17,766 nucleotides of DNA from Natrinema soli (GTDB taxonomy: Archaea > Halobacteriota > Halobacteria > Halobacteriales > Natrialbaceae), in the NCBI RefSeq assembly GCF_028618695.1, contig NZ_JAQIVI010000057.1, forward strand, positions 5,074 to 22,839. Reading direction: 5' to 3'. The notes below the pieces were generated by a model. It had not been told where the DNA came from. It saw only the letters and a program-made list of their open reading frames with translations, and did not search any database. This document shows, piece after piece, positions 7,302 to 14,287 of the stretch (position 1 is its first letter; each line of letters begins with the position of its first letter). The translations under genes were made by a program, and so were the position numbers.

Positions 7302-8655
7302 TCTCGCTCGCTCACGAACAACTGGCGGAGAAGTCGTTCCTCTGTTCATCGATCCCACTGAAGAACGCTACCGGGAGACCGCTCGAGAGCTCATTGAGCT
7401 GTTCGAAGCCCACCTGGGCGAGCCCAAGGGCGACCTCGAGGCAGCGATCAATGAACTCACGATCGATAATACGGAGTACAAGATCATCCAGGGGTTCGCA
7501 AAGCTCCTCACAGACGAGTGTGAATTCGAGGTACACGCACCGATCGAACCTAAAACGATCCGCCAACACCTCTTCGAGTACGCGAACGAACAGTATCCAA
7601 TCGTTCGCCAGCCAACACTCGGTGAGGATACCCAGAAGCTCGACGTGTATAGCACCGTCGCCGACGAATTGGGCATCTCTCTTGCCGAGTGTCACCAGGG
7701 AATGTACGCAGACCTCGAGGAAAACAAGCGTCTCGTGCGGCTGGGAGAGCGCACCGTTGATGAGAGTACAGCACAGGAGACTGGTGACAAGACACCGTCA
7801 ACGACGAAACTGACTGGCAGCAGTGATGAAGCCTACCAGGATACAACGCTCACTGTAGAGTGGTTGCTGACTCGCTACAATCTCGCACTCGCACAGGCGG
7901 TCCTTTACGATGCAACGCGTATGCGCATCCGCGTGTGGGATCACTTCGGGACGGTATTCAGCTACGTGAAGCTGTTCGGGTTGATGCACCGGATTTATCC
8001 AATCGACAGCAACGGGCACCGTGTGACAGGCACTGATCTCGCCGACGGCTACGAAGCAGTGCTGGACGGGCCTGCCTCGTTGTTCTCCAAGTCCCAAAAG
8101 TACGGCATCCGGATGGCGAACTTCTTGCCGGCGTTACCGCTGTGTGATCGCTGGGAGATGGCCGCAGAGATTCTCGTCGACGACACGATAGGGGAAACAC
8201 ATCGATTCACACTCGATCAGACTGACGATCTTGAGTCTCACTACAGTGCTGGCAAACGGTTTGACAGCGATCTCGAGCGAACGCTGGCCCAGAAGTGGGA
8301 GCGGGCGACGACCGATTGGAAGTTAGTCCGCGAGGATGATATCCTCGATATCGGTGAGGAAGTGTTGATTCCCGATTTCGCGATCGAACATCCCGACGGC
8401 CGACGAGCAATTCTCGAGATTATGGGATTCTGGACGCCCGAGTACCTCGAGTCAAAGCTCGAGAAGATTCGCCAAGCAGATGCCGGGAACCTGATCGTTG
8501 CTGTCTCCGAAAATCTGGACTGTGCTCGCGACGAGTTCGGTGAGGCAAGCGATCGTGTGCTGTGGTTCAAAACCGGGATTCACGTCTACGATCTCGTAGA
8601 GGTAGCAGAGGCTCATGCGGTTCACGTGTCTTCAGAGATTTCAGATTCCAATTGA
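7288..8655 (+). CDS. Bax1-type (DUF790) nuclease partner of XPB
   Basis: This 455-residue protein opens with the DUF790 N-terminus (MLTADLARSRTTGGEVVPLF). A central helical domain includes VEWLLTRYNLALAQAVLYDA (190-209), and a C-terminal PD-(D/E)xK-like nuclease holds Asp363 in IPDF, Glu377 in ILEIMGFWTPEYL and Lys390. In archaea Bax1 binds XPB and cuts the opened DNA, acting as the XPG-like nuclease of nucleotide excision repair. Its length is normal and all the motifs are in place. The gene starts inside the end of the XPB gene, so the two are translationally coupled and likely made in equal amounts. An acidic Thr/Ser linker (about 155-185) separates the two halves. Confidence 0.92.
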   Translation: MLTADLARSRTTGGEVVPLFIDPTEERYRETARELIELFEAHLGEPKGDLEAAINELTIDNTEYKIIQGFAKLLTDECEFEVHAPIEPKTIRQHLFEYANEQYPIVRQPTLGEDTQKLDVYSTVADELGISLAECHQGMYADLEENKRLVRLGERTVDESTAQETGDKTPSTTKLTGSSDEAYQDTTLTVEWLLTRYNLALAQAVLYDATRMRIRVWDHFGTVFSYVKLFGLMHRIYPIDSNGHRVTGTDLADGYEAVLDGPASLFSKSQKYGIRMANFLPALPLCDRWEMAAEILVDDTIGETHRFTLDQTDDLESHYSAGKRFDSDLERTLAQKWERATTDWKLVREDDILDIGEEVLIPDFAIEHPDGRRAILEIMGFWTPEYLESKLEKIRQADAGNLIVAVSENLDCARDEFGEASDRVLWFKTGIHVYDLVEVAEAHAVHVSSEISDSN

Positions 8656-8730
8656 AGCGCACTGCCGGAGACGGTGATCACGGTGATATCGTGACTGCCC
8701 CCGGATGACTGTGCTTGACTACTGGCATCG

Positions 8731-8874
8731 TCATTGGATTCGGTGATAGCTGTGGCCACGGATATGGGCGTTGAAATACCGGTCGAGAGATTTTGTGCCC
8801 ATCAACCCGCGATACGTCTCTTCTGGCACGTCGATGTACTGATAGACGCTTCTATCCTGGAGTTTTACTTTCAA
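8731..8874 (-). pseudogene. KTSC-domain protein, N-terminally clipped
   Basis: The minus strand encodes about 47 residues including VYQYIDVPEETYRGL, the TKSLDRYFNAHIR segment and a final SYHRIQ. This is the core of the KTSC domain (named for lysyl-tRNA synthetase C-terminus), whose pattern is YxYxxVP, then KSxGxxFNxxIR. No ATG precedes it: only a TTG at 8874 gives a start. In-frame TGA and TAA codons lie upstream, where the first strand of the domain should be. The remains of an IS5-type transposase end about 40 bases upstream, so insertion damage probably removed the front of the gene. It could still be expressed from the TTG, but a relic is more likely. Confidence 0.6.
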
Positions 8875-8914
8875 GTGCCGTGTTGAATAGCTGCTGAATC
8901 ACGGTTAGAGTGGC

Positions 8915-9288
8915 TTACAGAGCGATTCTATATTTCCGATGGCGGAACATGAGGACGATCTCACGAAACTGTGATACCAGTCCAGCGCTCGCACGGCGTC
9001 GCCGAGCGAGCGCTTCGTCATCGAGTAGGAATCTTCGGCCATTCAGCGCAGTGAATGGTCTTTTGCCCGGATAAGCGCATTATGCCCTACCGTGAGTGAT
9101 CTCGATCTACGTTGTAAGATGAGCGGTTCGACACCGAGCGCGTAGAATTCGTACTTGGTGTGCCAATTGTGGAAGGCTTTGTCAGCCGAGACGGACAGCA
9201 GGTCGTCCGCCGGAACGCGGACGATCTGCGGCCCAGTCTTCGTATCGTGTTTTCCACCATACTGAGATCTGCACGTCGAGAACAGCAA
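8915..9288 (-). pseudogene. IS5-family transposase, C-terminal relic with stop and frameshift
   Basis: The translated minus strand reads HDTKTGPQIVRVPADDLLSV, then SADKAFHNW, GVEPLI and HNALIRAKD. It passes through an in-frame TGA at about 9043, then reads SMTKRSLGDAVRA and WYHSF. After a one-base shift it continues FREIVLMFRHRKYRIAL to a TAA at 8915. These pieces match, in order, the C-terminal half of haloarchaeal IS5-type DDE transposases (DTKIGPQ, AADKGYDW, HNARxD, KRSLGxAVRARSWYREFREIVLM). The N-terminal half is absent. It is a decayed, immobile remnant. The stretch 8656-9317 holds nothing else that I can identify besides this and the KTSC relic. Confidence 0.75.
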
Positions 9289-9317
9289 GTGATTCTAAAT
9301 CAGTTAGGAGGATAGCG

Positions 9318-9479
9318 ATGAGTGAGACCGACGACGACCGGCAGGAACAAGAGACGCTCATCGTCTGCGATCTCAGACCGGACCTGTCGATCGACGAACT
9401 CCACACGGCGAAAGCAGCGTTGACCGGTGCCGGATTCGTCCTCGAGGAAGACCTGTCTACCGGCCAGCTCAAGGTATGA
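9318..9479 (+). CDS. Small acidic 53-residue protein
   Basis: This frame starts MSETDDDRQEQETLIVCDL and ends TGQLKV. A strong ribosome-binding site (AGGAGGA) lies 6-7 bases before the ATG, unusual in a genome where many genes look leaderless, and it is the main support for the call. The predicted fold is strand-helix-strand (TLIVCDL, DELHTAKAALTGAGF, TGQLKV). I do not recognise the family. The gene sits just outside the decayed transposase and opposite in direction, with no obvious partner. It could be the surviving end of an operon cut by the insertion. Confidence 0.6.
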   Translation: MSETDDDRQEQETLIVCDLRPDLSIDELHTAKAALTGAGFVLEEDLSTGQLKV

Positions 9480-9854
9480 CGAATTCAACTTTTACAGGTG
9501 AAGCCCCCGTCCTCAAGGAGCGTCAGAGTCCGCGCAAGCAGACAAGAAACGCAGTAGATCGGAGTTGTTACCAAGTCCTTCACAATCTCTTTACCGTTCT
9601 GTGCTAACACCTCTATTGCTACATTCGGAGATGTATAGACATCTTTTAGAGGTAATCATGTTATCCTCCCTCTAGATTAAATGCAAGAAATCAATATAGC
9701 CTGCAGTGGCGTCAACAGACGTACCGACGCGCGAATACCGCCTAATATTCTGGAAATGGTGGACACAGTACATCATGTAGGATTGAGAATGAGATACAAT
9801 TCTAACTAAAGAATCCATTGCGTCCAGTTGACCCCTGAATGTCCAGAAAAGCTG
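9480..9854. other. Intergenic region with origin-box-like motifs and a repeat shared with the orc1 upstream side
   Basis: I see no convincing gene here. Two motifs resemble the putative initiator boxes upstream of orc1: CGTCCAG at 9821-9827 and TGTCCAGAAAA at 9840-9850. A 25-base segment at 9602-9626 (TGCTAA...CTACATTC) matches 11612-11636 at 21 of 25 positions. The right part is AT-rich. On the minus strand a GTG-started frame of about 41 codons crosses 9490-9610, but nothing supports its expression. Confidence 0.45.
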
Positions 9855-11057
9855 TTACGGTCTGTCTATCAAGTCAAGAACATCAGTGAACCGGTTTTCC
9901 TCAGTTAAGACATTAACCGTAGTATCGAAATCCGTGTTCAATTCCCAGTAATACTTTGGGCCGCCACGCGACCCACCACTGCGCTTCGCGCCCGAGACAA
10001 CACCAATCATATCTAGATCATGGAGATGACTACGAACCCGACGCATTGCAATTGAGTTCGTATCCACATGAGATGTGATATCTGTGTAGCGCGAGTACAC
10101 CTCTGGTGTTGGTGCTGGCGTTTCATTCCTAGTCGCTAACGAAGTGAGTGCTAGTAACGCCAACTGGTCCTGCGTTGTTAAATCACGTATGCTCTGCGCA
10201 ATGTTCATCTGCTCAACATGATCCTCAGCCTTACGGACGTGTTCCTCAGCGACCTGCGATTCATCATTCAGGGCAGCGAACTCACCAGCCTTGTACAAAT
10301 ATCGGATCGCCTGCCGCGCAGATCCTAAATCTTGAGCAGCAAGCGCCGCTGCTAGTGCGACGGCTTCCTGCGTGACGGCACTATTGACAAATGCTTTTTT
10401 TGACCGACGATCGAGAATACTCCGCAGTTGATCAGCATCATACGGCGGGAAGTGAATTTCGACCTCGCATAGCGAATCCTTGGCTCGAGGGTCAAGTTCA
10501 TCGTAGAACGTCATGTCGTTGCTGATTCCAATCACGGAAACATCCATGTCCTCAATATGGCCGTTATCACGCGCACGTGGCAGCTCATAAAGAATCATAT
10601 CTTTGTTTCCAATATTGTCGACTTCATCAAGGACAATAACGATGATTCCACTAATCTCTTGAAGAGCATCGTACAGTCGGGCGAATACTTTCCTCTTCGG
10701 ATGGCCATTCGGGTTATCACCAGTTAATTGTTCTACAAGATCACACGCGACCTGATATGAAGAGTGATGCCCTTTACACGTTTGAAAAATAGTAGTTAAG
10801 TTGATTCCGCTCCGCTCATCAACTTCCTCTTGCAGTTTCTCAAGGAGAAAACGTGCAGCTGCTGTTTTCCCTTGCCCAGGCTTACCGTACAGAAACGCGT
10901 TGTGAGGGGGTGCATCGTTGAGAACTGGGGAAAGAACCTCTAGCCCAAGTCGTTTGAGTTGCTCTTCTCGTTCTGGAAGATCATTTGGTGTGTAACTCTC
11001 TTTCAGGATGCGTTCGCTTTCGAAGATCGCCGATCGGTCCTGAAAGTACTCGGTCAT
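9855..11057 (-). CDS. Orc1/Cdc6-type replication initiator
   Basis: This 400-residue AAA+ protein has Walker A GKPGQGKT (58-65), Walker B VIVLDEVD (140-147), sensor 1 Asn in GISND (180), sensor 2-like LGSARQAIRYLY, and a C-terminal winged helix (LTTQDQLALLAL to MIGVVSGAKR). It would bind repeated origin boxes and load the replicative helicase for this replicon. The ATG at 11057 is chosen because an AT-rich TATA-like element is centred about 29 bases before it. In-frame upstream ATGs at 11078 and 11225 exist, but the longest form would read through the GC-rich origin boxes. Plasmid-type orc genes commonly sit beside their own origin, and box-like repeats are present just upstream. Its base composition is AT-richer than the flanking XPB region. 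Confidence 0.93.
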   Translation of the reverse strand: MTEYFQDRSAIFESERILKESYTPNDLPEREEQLKRLGLEVLSPVLNDAPPHNAFLYGKPGQGKTAAARFLLEKLQEEVDERSGINLTTIFQTCKGHHSSYQVACDLVEQLTGDNPNGHPKRKVFARLYDALQEISGIIVIVLDEVDNIGNKDMILYELPRARDNGHIEDMDVSVIGISNDMTFYDELDPRAKDSLCEVEIHFPPYDADQLRSILDRRSKKAFVNSAVTQEAVALAAALAAQDLGSARQAIRYLYKAGEFAALNDESQVAEEHVRKAEDHVEQMNIAQSIRDLTTQDQLALLALTSLATRNETPAPTPEVYSRYTDITSHVDTNSIAMRRVRSHLHDLDMIGVVSGAKRSGGSRGGPKYYWELNTDFDTTVNVLTEENRFTDVLDLIDRP

Positions 11058-11082
11058 GATAGGAGGCAACGCATTCATTGTA

Positions 11083-11090
11083 CAAATAAC
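11083..11090 (-). promoter_or_regulatory. TATA-like element of orc1/cdc6
   Basis: The minus strand reads TTATTTGT, centred about 29 bases before the ATG at 11057. The first origin-like box begins only 6 bases further upstream, so initiator binding could repress its own gene. Confidence 0.45.
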
Positions 11091-11095
11091 CGTAG

Positions 11096-11463
11096 TGTCC
11101 AGAACCCCCCATAATGTCCAGAAACACGGGTGGTCAAACCACCCCCACCCGGGGGCGTCCGGAATTAGCGGGAAAAGGACCACGGTGAAAACTAAGTTAT
11201 CAGTGTCTGAGACAGCAAAATCCACAGCCTCTTTCCTAAAAAAGAACTATAGTGAAAACAACCGAAAGCGCGGTCGGATATTCATCCTCTCTTGCTTTCT
11301 AGTATCTGCTTTGCGGTTCTGTACAATAGTACATCACTTATAGATTTCGAACTAGAAACTATATTACATTCTTATTACACTATTCACTTATACTTACAGT
11401 TTCTCTTTGTTATGAGGAAGATCGCTCTTTCTCCCGTCTTTTCTGGACGCCCCCGGGGGTGCC
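11096..11463. other. Putative replication origin with initiator boxes and AT-rich unwinding region
   Basis: Upstream of orc1 the plus strand has TGTCCAGAACCCCCC (11096-11110), TGTCCAGAAACACGGG (11115-11130) and CCCGGGGGCGTCCGGAA (11148-11164). The opposite orientation has CCCGGGGGCGTCCAGAA (11441-11457 on the minus strand). The last two share 13 identical bases in inverted orientation. GTCC(A/G)GAA next to a G/C tract matches the general form of archaeal origin recognition boxes. Between the inverted groups, about 11225-11420 is strongly AT-rich, as expected for an unwinding element. A perfect 7-bp palindrome, GGGTGGT-CAA-ACCACCC, lies at 11128-11144. This arrangement beside orc1 fits an autonomous origin. 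The boxes are inferred, not matched to a database. Confidence 0.65.
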
Positions 11464-11501
11464 CCCTTTAAGACCTCTTTCAATGAACCTTTCTCAGTAA
11501 G

Positions 11502-11612
11502 CTATCCCGTCTTCGACTTCTGGATATCTTTGAGGTACTCTGGCTGTGTCTTTGCCTGGCGAGCTCCAGTCCCAGGCTCACCATTCTCAAGACTAATTCG
11601 CTGACCGTCCAT
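11502..11612 (-). CDS. Conserved-looking 36-residue protein near the origin
   Basis: This frame reads MDGQRISLENGEPGTGARQA and ends YLKDIQKSKTG before a TAG. It is charged, soluble and without a known motif. Support comes from its clean start, codon use like a coding region, its position between origin and parA, and an 18-bp palindrome at the place where its TATA box should be. It is a candidate small regulator or accessory factor of replication or partition, but this is inference. It diverges from parA across about 180 bases. Confidence 0.45.
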   Translation of the reverse strand: MDGQRISLENGEPGTGARQAKTQPEYLKDIQKSKTG

Positions 11613-11628
11613 GCTAATCCTTCTATTC

Positions 11629-11646
11629 CTACATTCTAGAATGTAG
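11629..11646. promoter_or_regulatory. Perfect 18-bp palindrome, candidate operator
   Basis: CTACATTCTAGAATGTAG is a perfect palindrome centred 26 bases upstream of the ATG at 11612, exactly where the TATA element of a leaderless gene should lie. It is also in the parA-side intergenic region. A dimeric repressor binding here would block that promoter. A degenerate copy (CTACATTC-GGAG-ATGTATAG) occurs at 9619-9638, beyond the 3' end of orc1. Confidence 0.55.
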
Positions 11647-11760
11647 TTACATTACATACTGTGACCCATTTCTATATTGTGGGGGATTTGCAAACAGGAT
11701 CGAACTTCAGTCATGTGATGGGATCCTCTCATGTTTATACATGGTCTCTTTCCATCACAC

Positions 11761-11767
11761 TTTATAC
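11761..11767 (+). promoter_or_regulatory. TATA box of parA
   Basis: TTTATAC is centred 27 bases before the ATG at 11791, the spacing for a leaderless transcript. This favours 11791 over the in-frame ATG at 11731. Confidence 0.6.
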
Positions 11768-11790
11768 TGTGGCTACGTGATCTGTCCTTT

Positions 11791-12669
11791 ATGGCTAGCG
11801 ATTCCAATCTCACGAAAAAACCTCGAGCTGTCGCAGTTAACGTCCTCAAAGGTGGTTTTGGGAAATCAACTACCGCAATCAATCTTGCACGAGAACTCGC
11901 AGAGAGAAATGGCCGTGTTCTCCTTGTTGATCTCGACGACAACGGGCATACCACATTCAACCTTGGCTACCGCGACCAGTACGAATCCGACAACCACGTT
12001 CAAGAAGTCCTACTTGACGGCGCTGATCCGTTAGATCACGTCGTTCCAGTTACCGATGATCTTGATCTTCTGCCGTCCCATGAAGCTCTTGAGGAGGTGG
12101 AGACAAATCTGAAATCAGCAATGGCCTCAAGTCAACGACTTAACCGTAACGTCGTTGATCCTCTGCTTGGGGATACATACTCCTATATCGTTGTCGATAC
12201 GCCAGCTAATCGAGGAAAGCTCAACGACAATGCCCTGTTTGCAACAAAAAATCTCATTGTTCCACTCCGTCCAGAGAGTGGATGGGAATCTGGAATCACG
12301 CAGACGAACAAACGTCTGATCCAAGAAGCGCGCCAGTACTTCGACCTCCAATTACTTGCACTCGTTCCAACTGATCTTAGCGAACGTCTCGATCAGGACA
12401 CCCGAGACCGAAACCTGCTGTACGCAATTAATAGCCGTGATGAACTTGCATCGTGCGTCCCAAACTTCGCACATCTCTCTGCGGCTGACTGGGAAGCAAT
12501 CGACGCTGGCAACTACAATGGTGATCTCCCTGGTATCCGTCACCGTGCTAGTATCGATAAAGCACATCGTGCTCGCAAACCGCTACGCGATTATGACCCA
12601 GAGTGTGACCAACTCAAATGTTATGAGGAACTTGCCCAAACCGTCGAGAATGGGGGGGTGATACGGTAA
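11791..12669 (+). CDS. parA: ParA-family partition ATPase
   Basis: This 292-residue protein has the deviant Walker A box KGGFGKST (20-27), the A' motif VLLVDLDDNGH (44-52) and Walker B SYIVVDTPAN (131-140, Asp136). Asn51 stands where most ParA proteins have Gln (DLDPQ or DxDxQ), as in many haloarchaeal members. It would form ATP-dependent dimers on nucleoid DNA and position plasmid copies together with a partner protein. The next gene overlaps its stop (TAATG) and encodes an acidic protein that is the likely partner. The promoter spacing supports the start at 11791. The family call is firm; a role in partition follows from its position beside orc1. Confidence 0.92.
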   Translation: MASDSNLTKKPRAVAVNVLKGGFGKSTTAINLARELAERNGRVLLVDLDDNGHTTFNLGYRDQYESDNHVQEVLLDGADPLDHVVPVTDDLDLLPSHEALEEVETNLKSAMASSQRLNRNVVDPLLGDTYSYIVVDTPANRGKLNDNALFATKNLIVPLRPESGWESGITQTNKRLIQEARQYFDLQLLALVPTDLSERLDQDTRDRNLLYAINSRDELASCVPNFAHLSAADWEAIDAGNYNGDLPGIRHRASIDKAHRARKPLRDYDPECDQLKCYEELAQTVENGGVIR

Positions 12670-13112
12670 TGCCGTTCGACGATCTTGCTGACGATTCGGA
12701 GGAGTCCGATCCTGGTGATGAGGCGCTGGACGAACTTGCCGGTACCCTTGCAGATGACTCCACAGCAGGTGAAGAATCATCAGGAAACGACACTACGTCT
12801 GAGGATCGTGATAGCGTCTCAGCATACGATTCTCAAACAGAGCCAGCATTCCCGACTGCGAAGACACGGACACAGCATTCGATCTACTGCCTTCCTGAGA
12901 CGTGGGATACGATTGATGGTGCATCTGGCCTTCTATTCGAAGCCGAGATTATGCTCCGTCGCGATGGCTATGAAGCTGTACAGAAACGTGAACTGCACAA
13001 TGCATTACTCAAATCTGCAGCACAACAGTTGACTCCCGAGGATATTGCCGAAGCCTTTGTTGCGACTCGAGAAGAACGAGAATTTGAACCGCTCCTAACT
13101 GACGAACCTTGA
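12669..13112 (+). CDS. Small acidic partner of ParA (candidate partition adaptor)
   Basis: This 147-residue protein is encoded in a TAATG overlap with parA. Residues 1-60 are a disordered Asp/Glu/Ser-rich tail. Residues 65-147 are a helical domain (RTQHSIYCLPETWDTIDG, then two helices including YEAVQKRELHNALLKSAAQQ and EDIAEAFVATREEREFEP). It has no ParB nuclease-like motif. The charged tail plus a compact helical domain, coupled to parA, is what would be expected from a non-canonical DNA-binding adaptor of a haloarchaeal plasmid partition pair. That role is inferred from position. After its end, 13113-13211 shows no gene. Confidence 0.85.
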   Translation: MPFDDLADDSEESDPGDEALDELAGTLADDSTAGEESSGNDTTSEDRDSVSAYDSQTEPAFPTAKTRTQHSIYCLPETWDTIDGASGLLFEAEIMLRRDGYEAVQKRELHNALLKSAAQQLTPEDIAEAFVATREEREFEPLLTDEP

Positions 13113-13211
13113 CATTCCCCATCGTGTAAACGTGGACAAATTGGCTACTTCGGGACGACATTTGGGAGCGAGATTGGTGAGAGTCCCTATCTAGGGCTTC
13201 AGTTGATTTGC

Positions 13212-13697
13212 TCACACTTCAGTTTCGATCCGTTCTTGCAGGTCTGTGAGCATGTCGTGTCTCCGATCGGAATCCTCGATGATAGCCTCGAAACAGGATG
13301 TGGGAAACGCGTTGTTTTTGAGGACCGCCGCGCGGAGTTCCTCCGGGTGTGGGATTGAAAACTCGACGACCGGTTCAGTATCCTGGTACATTATGTGCTC
13401 GTCGCAGTAGGCGCACTCGGCGGCGGACAGCTCGCGCTCGGTGAGCGACACCTCCGCATAGATGCCGTTCACGCCGTAGATCTGCCACTCGGTGGCGGCA
13501 CCAAAGCGAGCGGCGCTGGCGATTCGGACTCGTTTGGGGCCGCCTTTCTTCGGGACGCACGACGTGAACAGTGCCGAGTACTCGCGCTTGAGAACGTTCG
13601 CCGAGCGGTAGTCGTACAGATTCGAGAGGGCTTTCGTGACGACGCGGACGCCGCCAAGCGTTTCCTCGAGTCGATGAATAGGTTTGGGTTTGGTCAT
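13212..13697 (-). CDS. Hypothetical protein with a CxxC motif
   Basis: This 161-residue protein starts MTKPKPIHRLEETLGGVRVV and includes basic strands (KKGGPKRVRIAS), YGVNGIYAEVSLTERELS, ECAYCDEHIMY (a CxxC-DxH possible metal site) and an acidic helical end (HDMLTDLQERIETEV). I do not recognise the family. Its ATG overlaps the stop of an upstream frame (ATGA) that appears to be the end of a gene split by a MITE-like element. This suggests it was once the last gene of a small operon and may now be poorly transcribed from its original promoter. No motif indicates the function. Confidence 0.65.
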   Translation of the reverse strand: MTKPKPIHRLEETLGGVRVVTKALSNLYDYRSANVLKREYSALFTSCVPKKGGPKRVRIASAARFGAATEWQIYGVNGIYAEVSLTERELSAAECAYCDEHIMYQDTEPVVEFSIPHPEELRAAVLKNNAFPTSCFEAIIEDSDRRHDMLTDLQERIETEV

Positions 13698-13834
13698 TCG
13701 GAATCACCGCCGAACCCGGCAATAATCATATACCTGTGGCTGAACACATCCCGCCGGAACGCGATGGTATCGGGGTTGGCCGTCAGGCGTGGACGGCCAT
13801 AGCGATCATAATACTTTCGGCTCTGTAGTTTCGC
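13694..13834 (-). pseudogene. 3' part of a small gene split by the MITE-like element
   Basis: This frame is open from the element border to a TGA that overlaps the next ATG. It encodes AKLQSRKYYDRYGRPRL, then TANPDTIAFRRDVFSHRY and a short hydrophobic end. It has no proper start of its own except an internal ATG ten codons before the stop. On the other side of the element a frame begins ATG at 14049 with MTDHL and meets a stop at the border. Dropping the element plus five flanking bases (TAGA on one side, A on the other) would join them into one 51-residue protein. The family is unknown. Confidence 0.5.
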
Positions 13835-13835
13835 T

Positions 13836-14030
13836 ACTCAGCTTTGCACGTTGACTATCTCACATATGAGCAGCCGAAACGGGCAAAAGAGCGATTCTAC
13901 CGGCTATTCGTGAACCATCGGGACCTGAGTCGTCTCGCCGCTGGAGTCACAACCTCTGCCAAAGCCGGTGAGTCCATTCGCGCCCGTTTCTCCAATCTAA
14001 CTGTCAGCTATACAACGTGCAAAGCTGAGT
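13836..14030. mobile_element. 195-bp MITE-like element with perfect 18-bp inverted ends
   Basis: The left end is ACTCAGCTTTGCACGTTG (13836-13853) and the right end is its exact reverse complement (14013-14030). Similarity continues weakly inward. The interior has a TTG-started frame of 63 codons on the plus strand that begins inside the left end, probably fused remains of transposase ends and not a gene. I see no clear target-site duplication. The size, the inverted ends and the lack of a transposase fit a non-autonomous element moved by a transposase encoded elsewhere. Confidence 0.7.
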
Positions 14031-14058
14031 TCTAAAGGTGGTCCGTCATGCAGTCCCG

Positions 14059-14175
14059 TCAGAGCGAGACGTTAATCCCGTCAGTCACCTCCGGCAGAGT
14101 GCGAAGTGGGAACGTCGCATCGCAGTCGTGGCACTCGTGTTCAATCGGGACGCCTCGAGCATCGAGTTCGACCAT
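14059..14175 (-). CDS. Small protein with a CxxC zinc knuckle
   Basis: This 38-residue frame starts MVELDARGVPIEHECHDCDA, continues TFPLRTLPEV and ends NVSL. The ECHDC pair with nearby His suggests half of a zinc finger. The same frame is open further upstream with a GTG option at about 14190, and another short frame (MIETIESTDETIKL, ATG at 14243, stop at 14184) lies upstream. A TATA-like tract (TTAAAT) is at about 14258-14266. The correct start is therefore uncertain. It lies just upstream of the split gene in the same direction. Confidence 0.4.
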   Translation of the reverse strand: MVELDARGVPIEHECHDCDATFPLRTLPEVTDGINVSL

Positions 14176-14287
14176 GCGCTGATTCACTCCGTCCTTCGAT
14201 GGAGTTTGATCGTCTCGTCCGTGGATTCGATAGTTTCGATCATATGTCTGTCTCTCTAATTTAAATCTCTAGGTATCTGTCTTGTGG

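Noticed and set aside
9480..9545. Possible IS200/IS605 (TnpB) end or guide-RNA remnant
   Set aside because: AGCCCCCGTCCTCAAGGAGCG resembles ends seen in such elements, but no TnpB or TnpA coding remnant and no convincing fold were found.
11058..11225. N-terminal extension of orc1
   Set aside because: It would read through the GC-rich origin-like boxes and the palindrome, gives a Trp/Phe/Pro-rich peptide unlike Orc1, and the TATA spacing favours 11057.
13844..14035. 63-codon frame inside the MITE-like element
   Set aside because: It starts with TTG inside the inverted end and stops just beyond the other end, so it is better explained as fused remnant ends than a gene.
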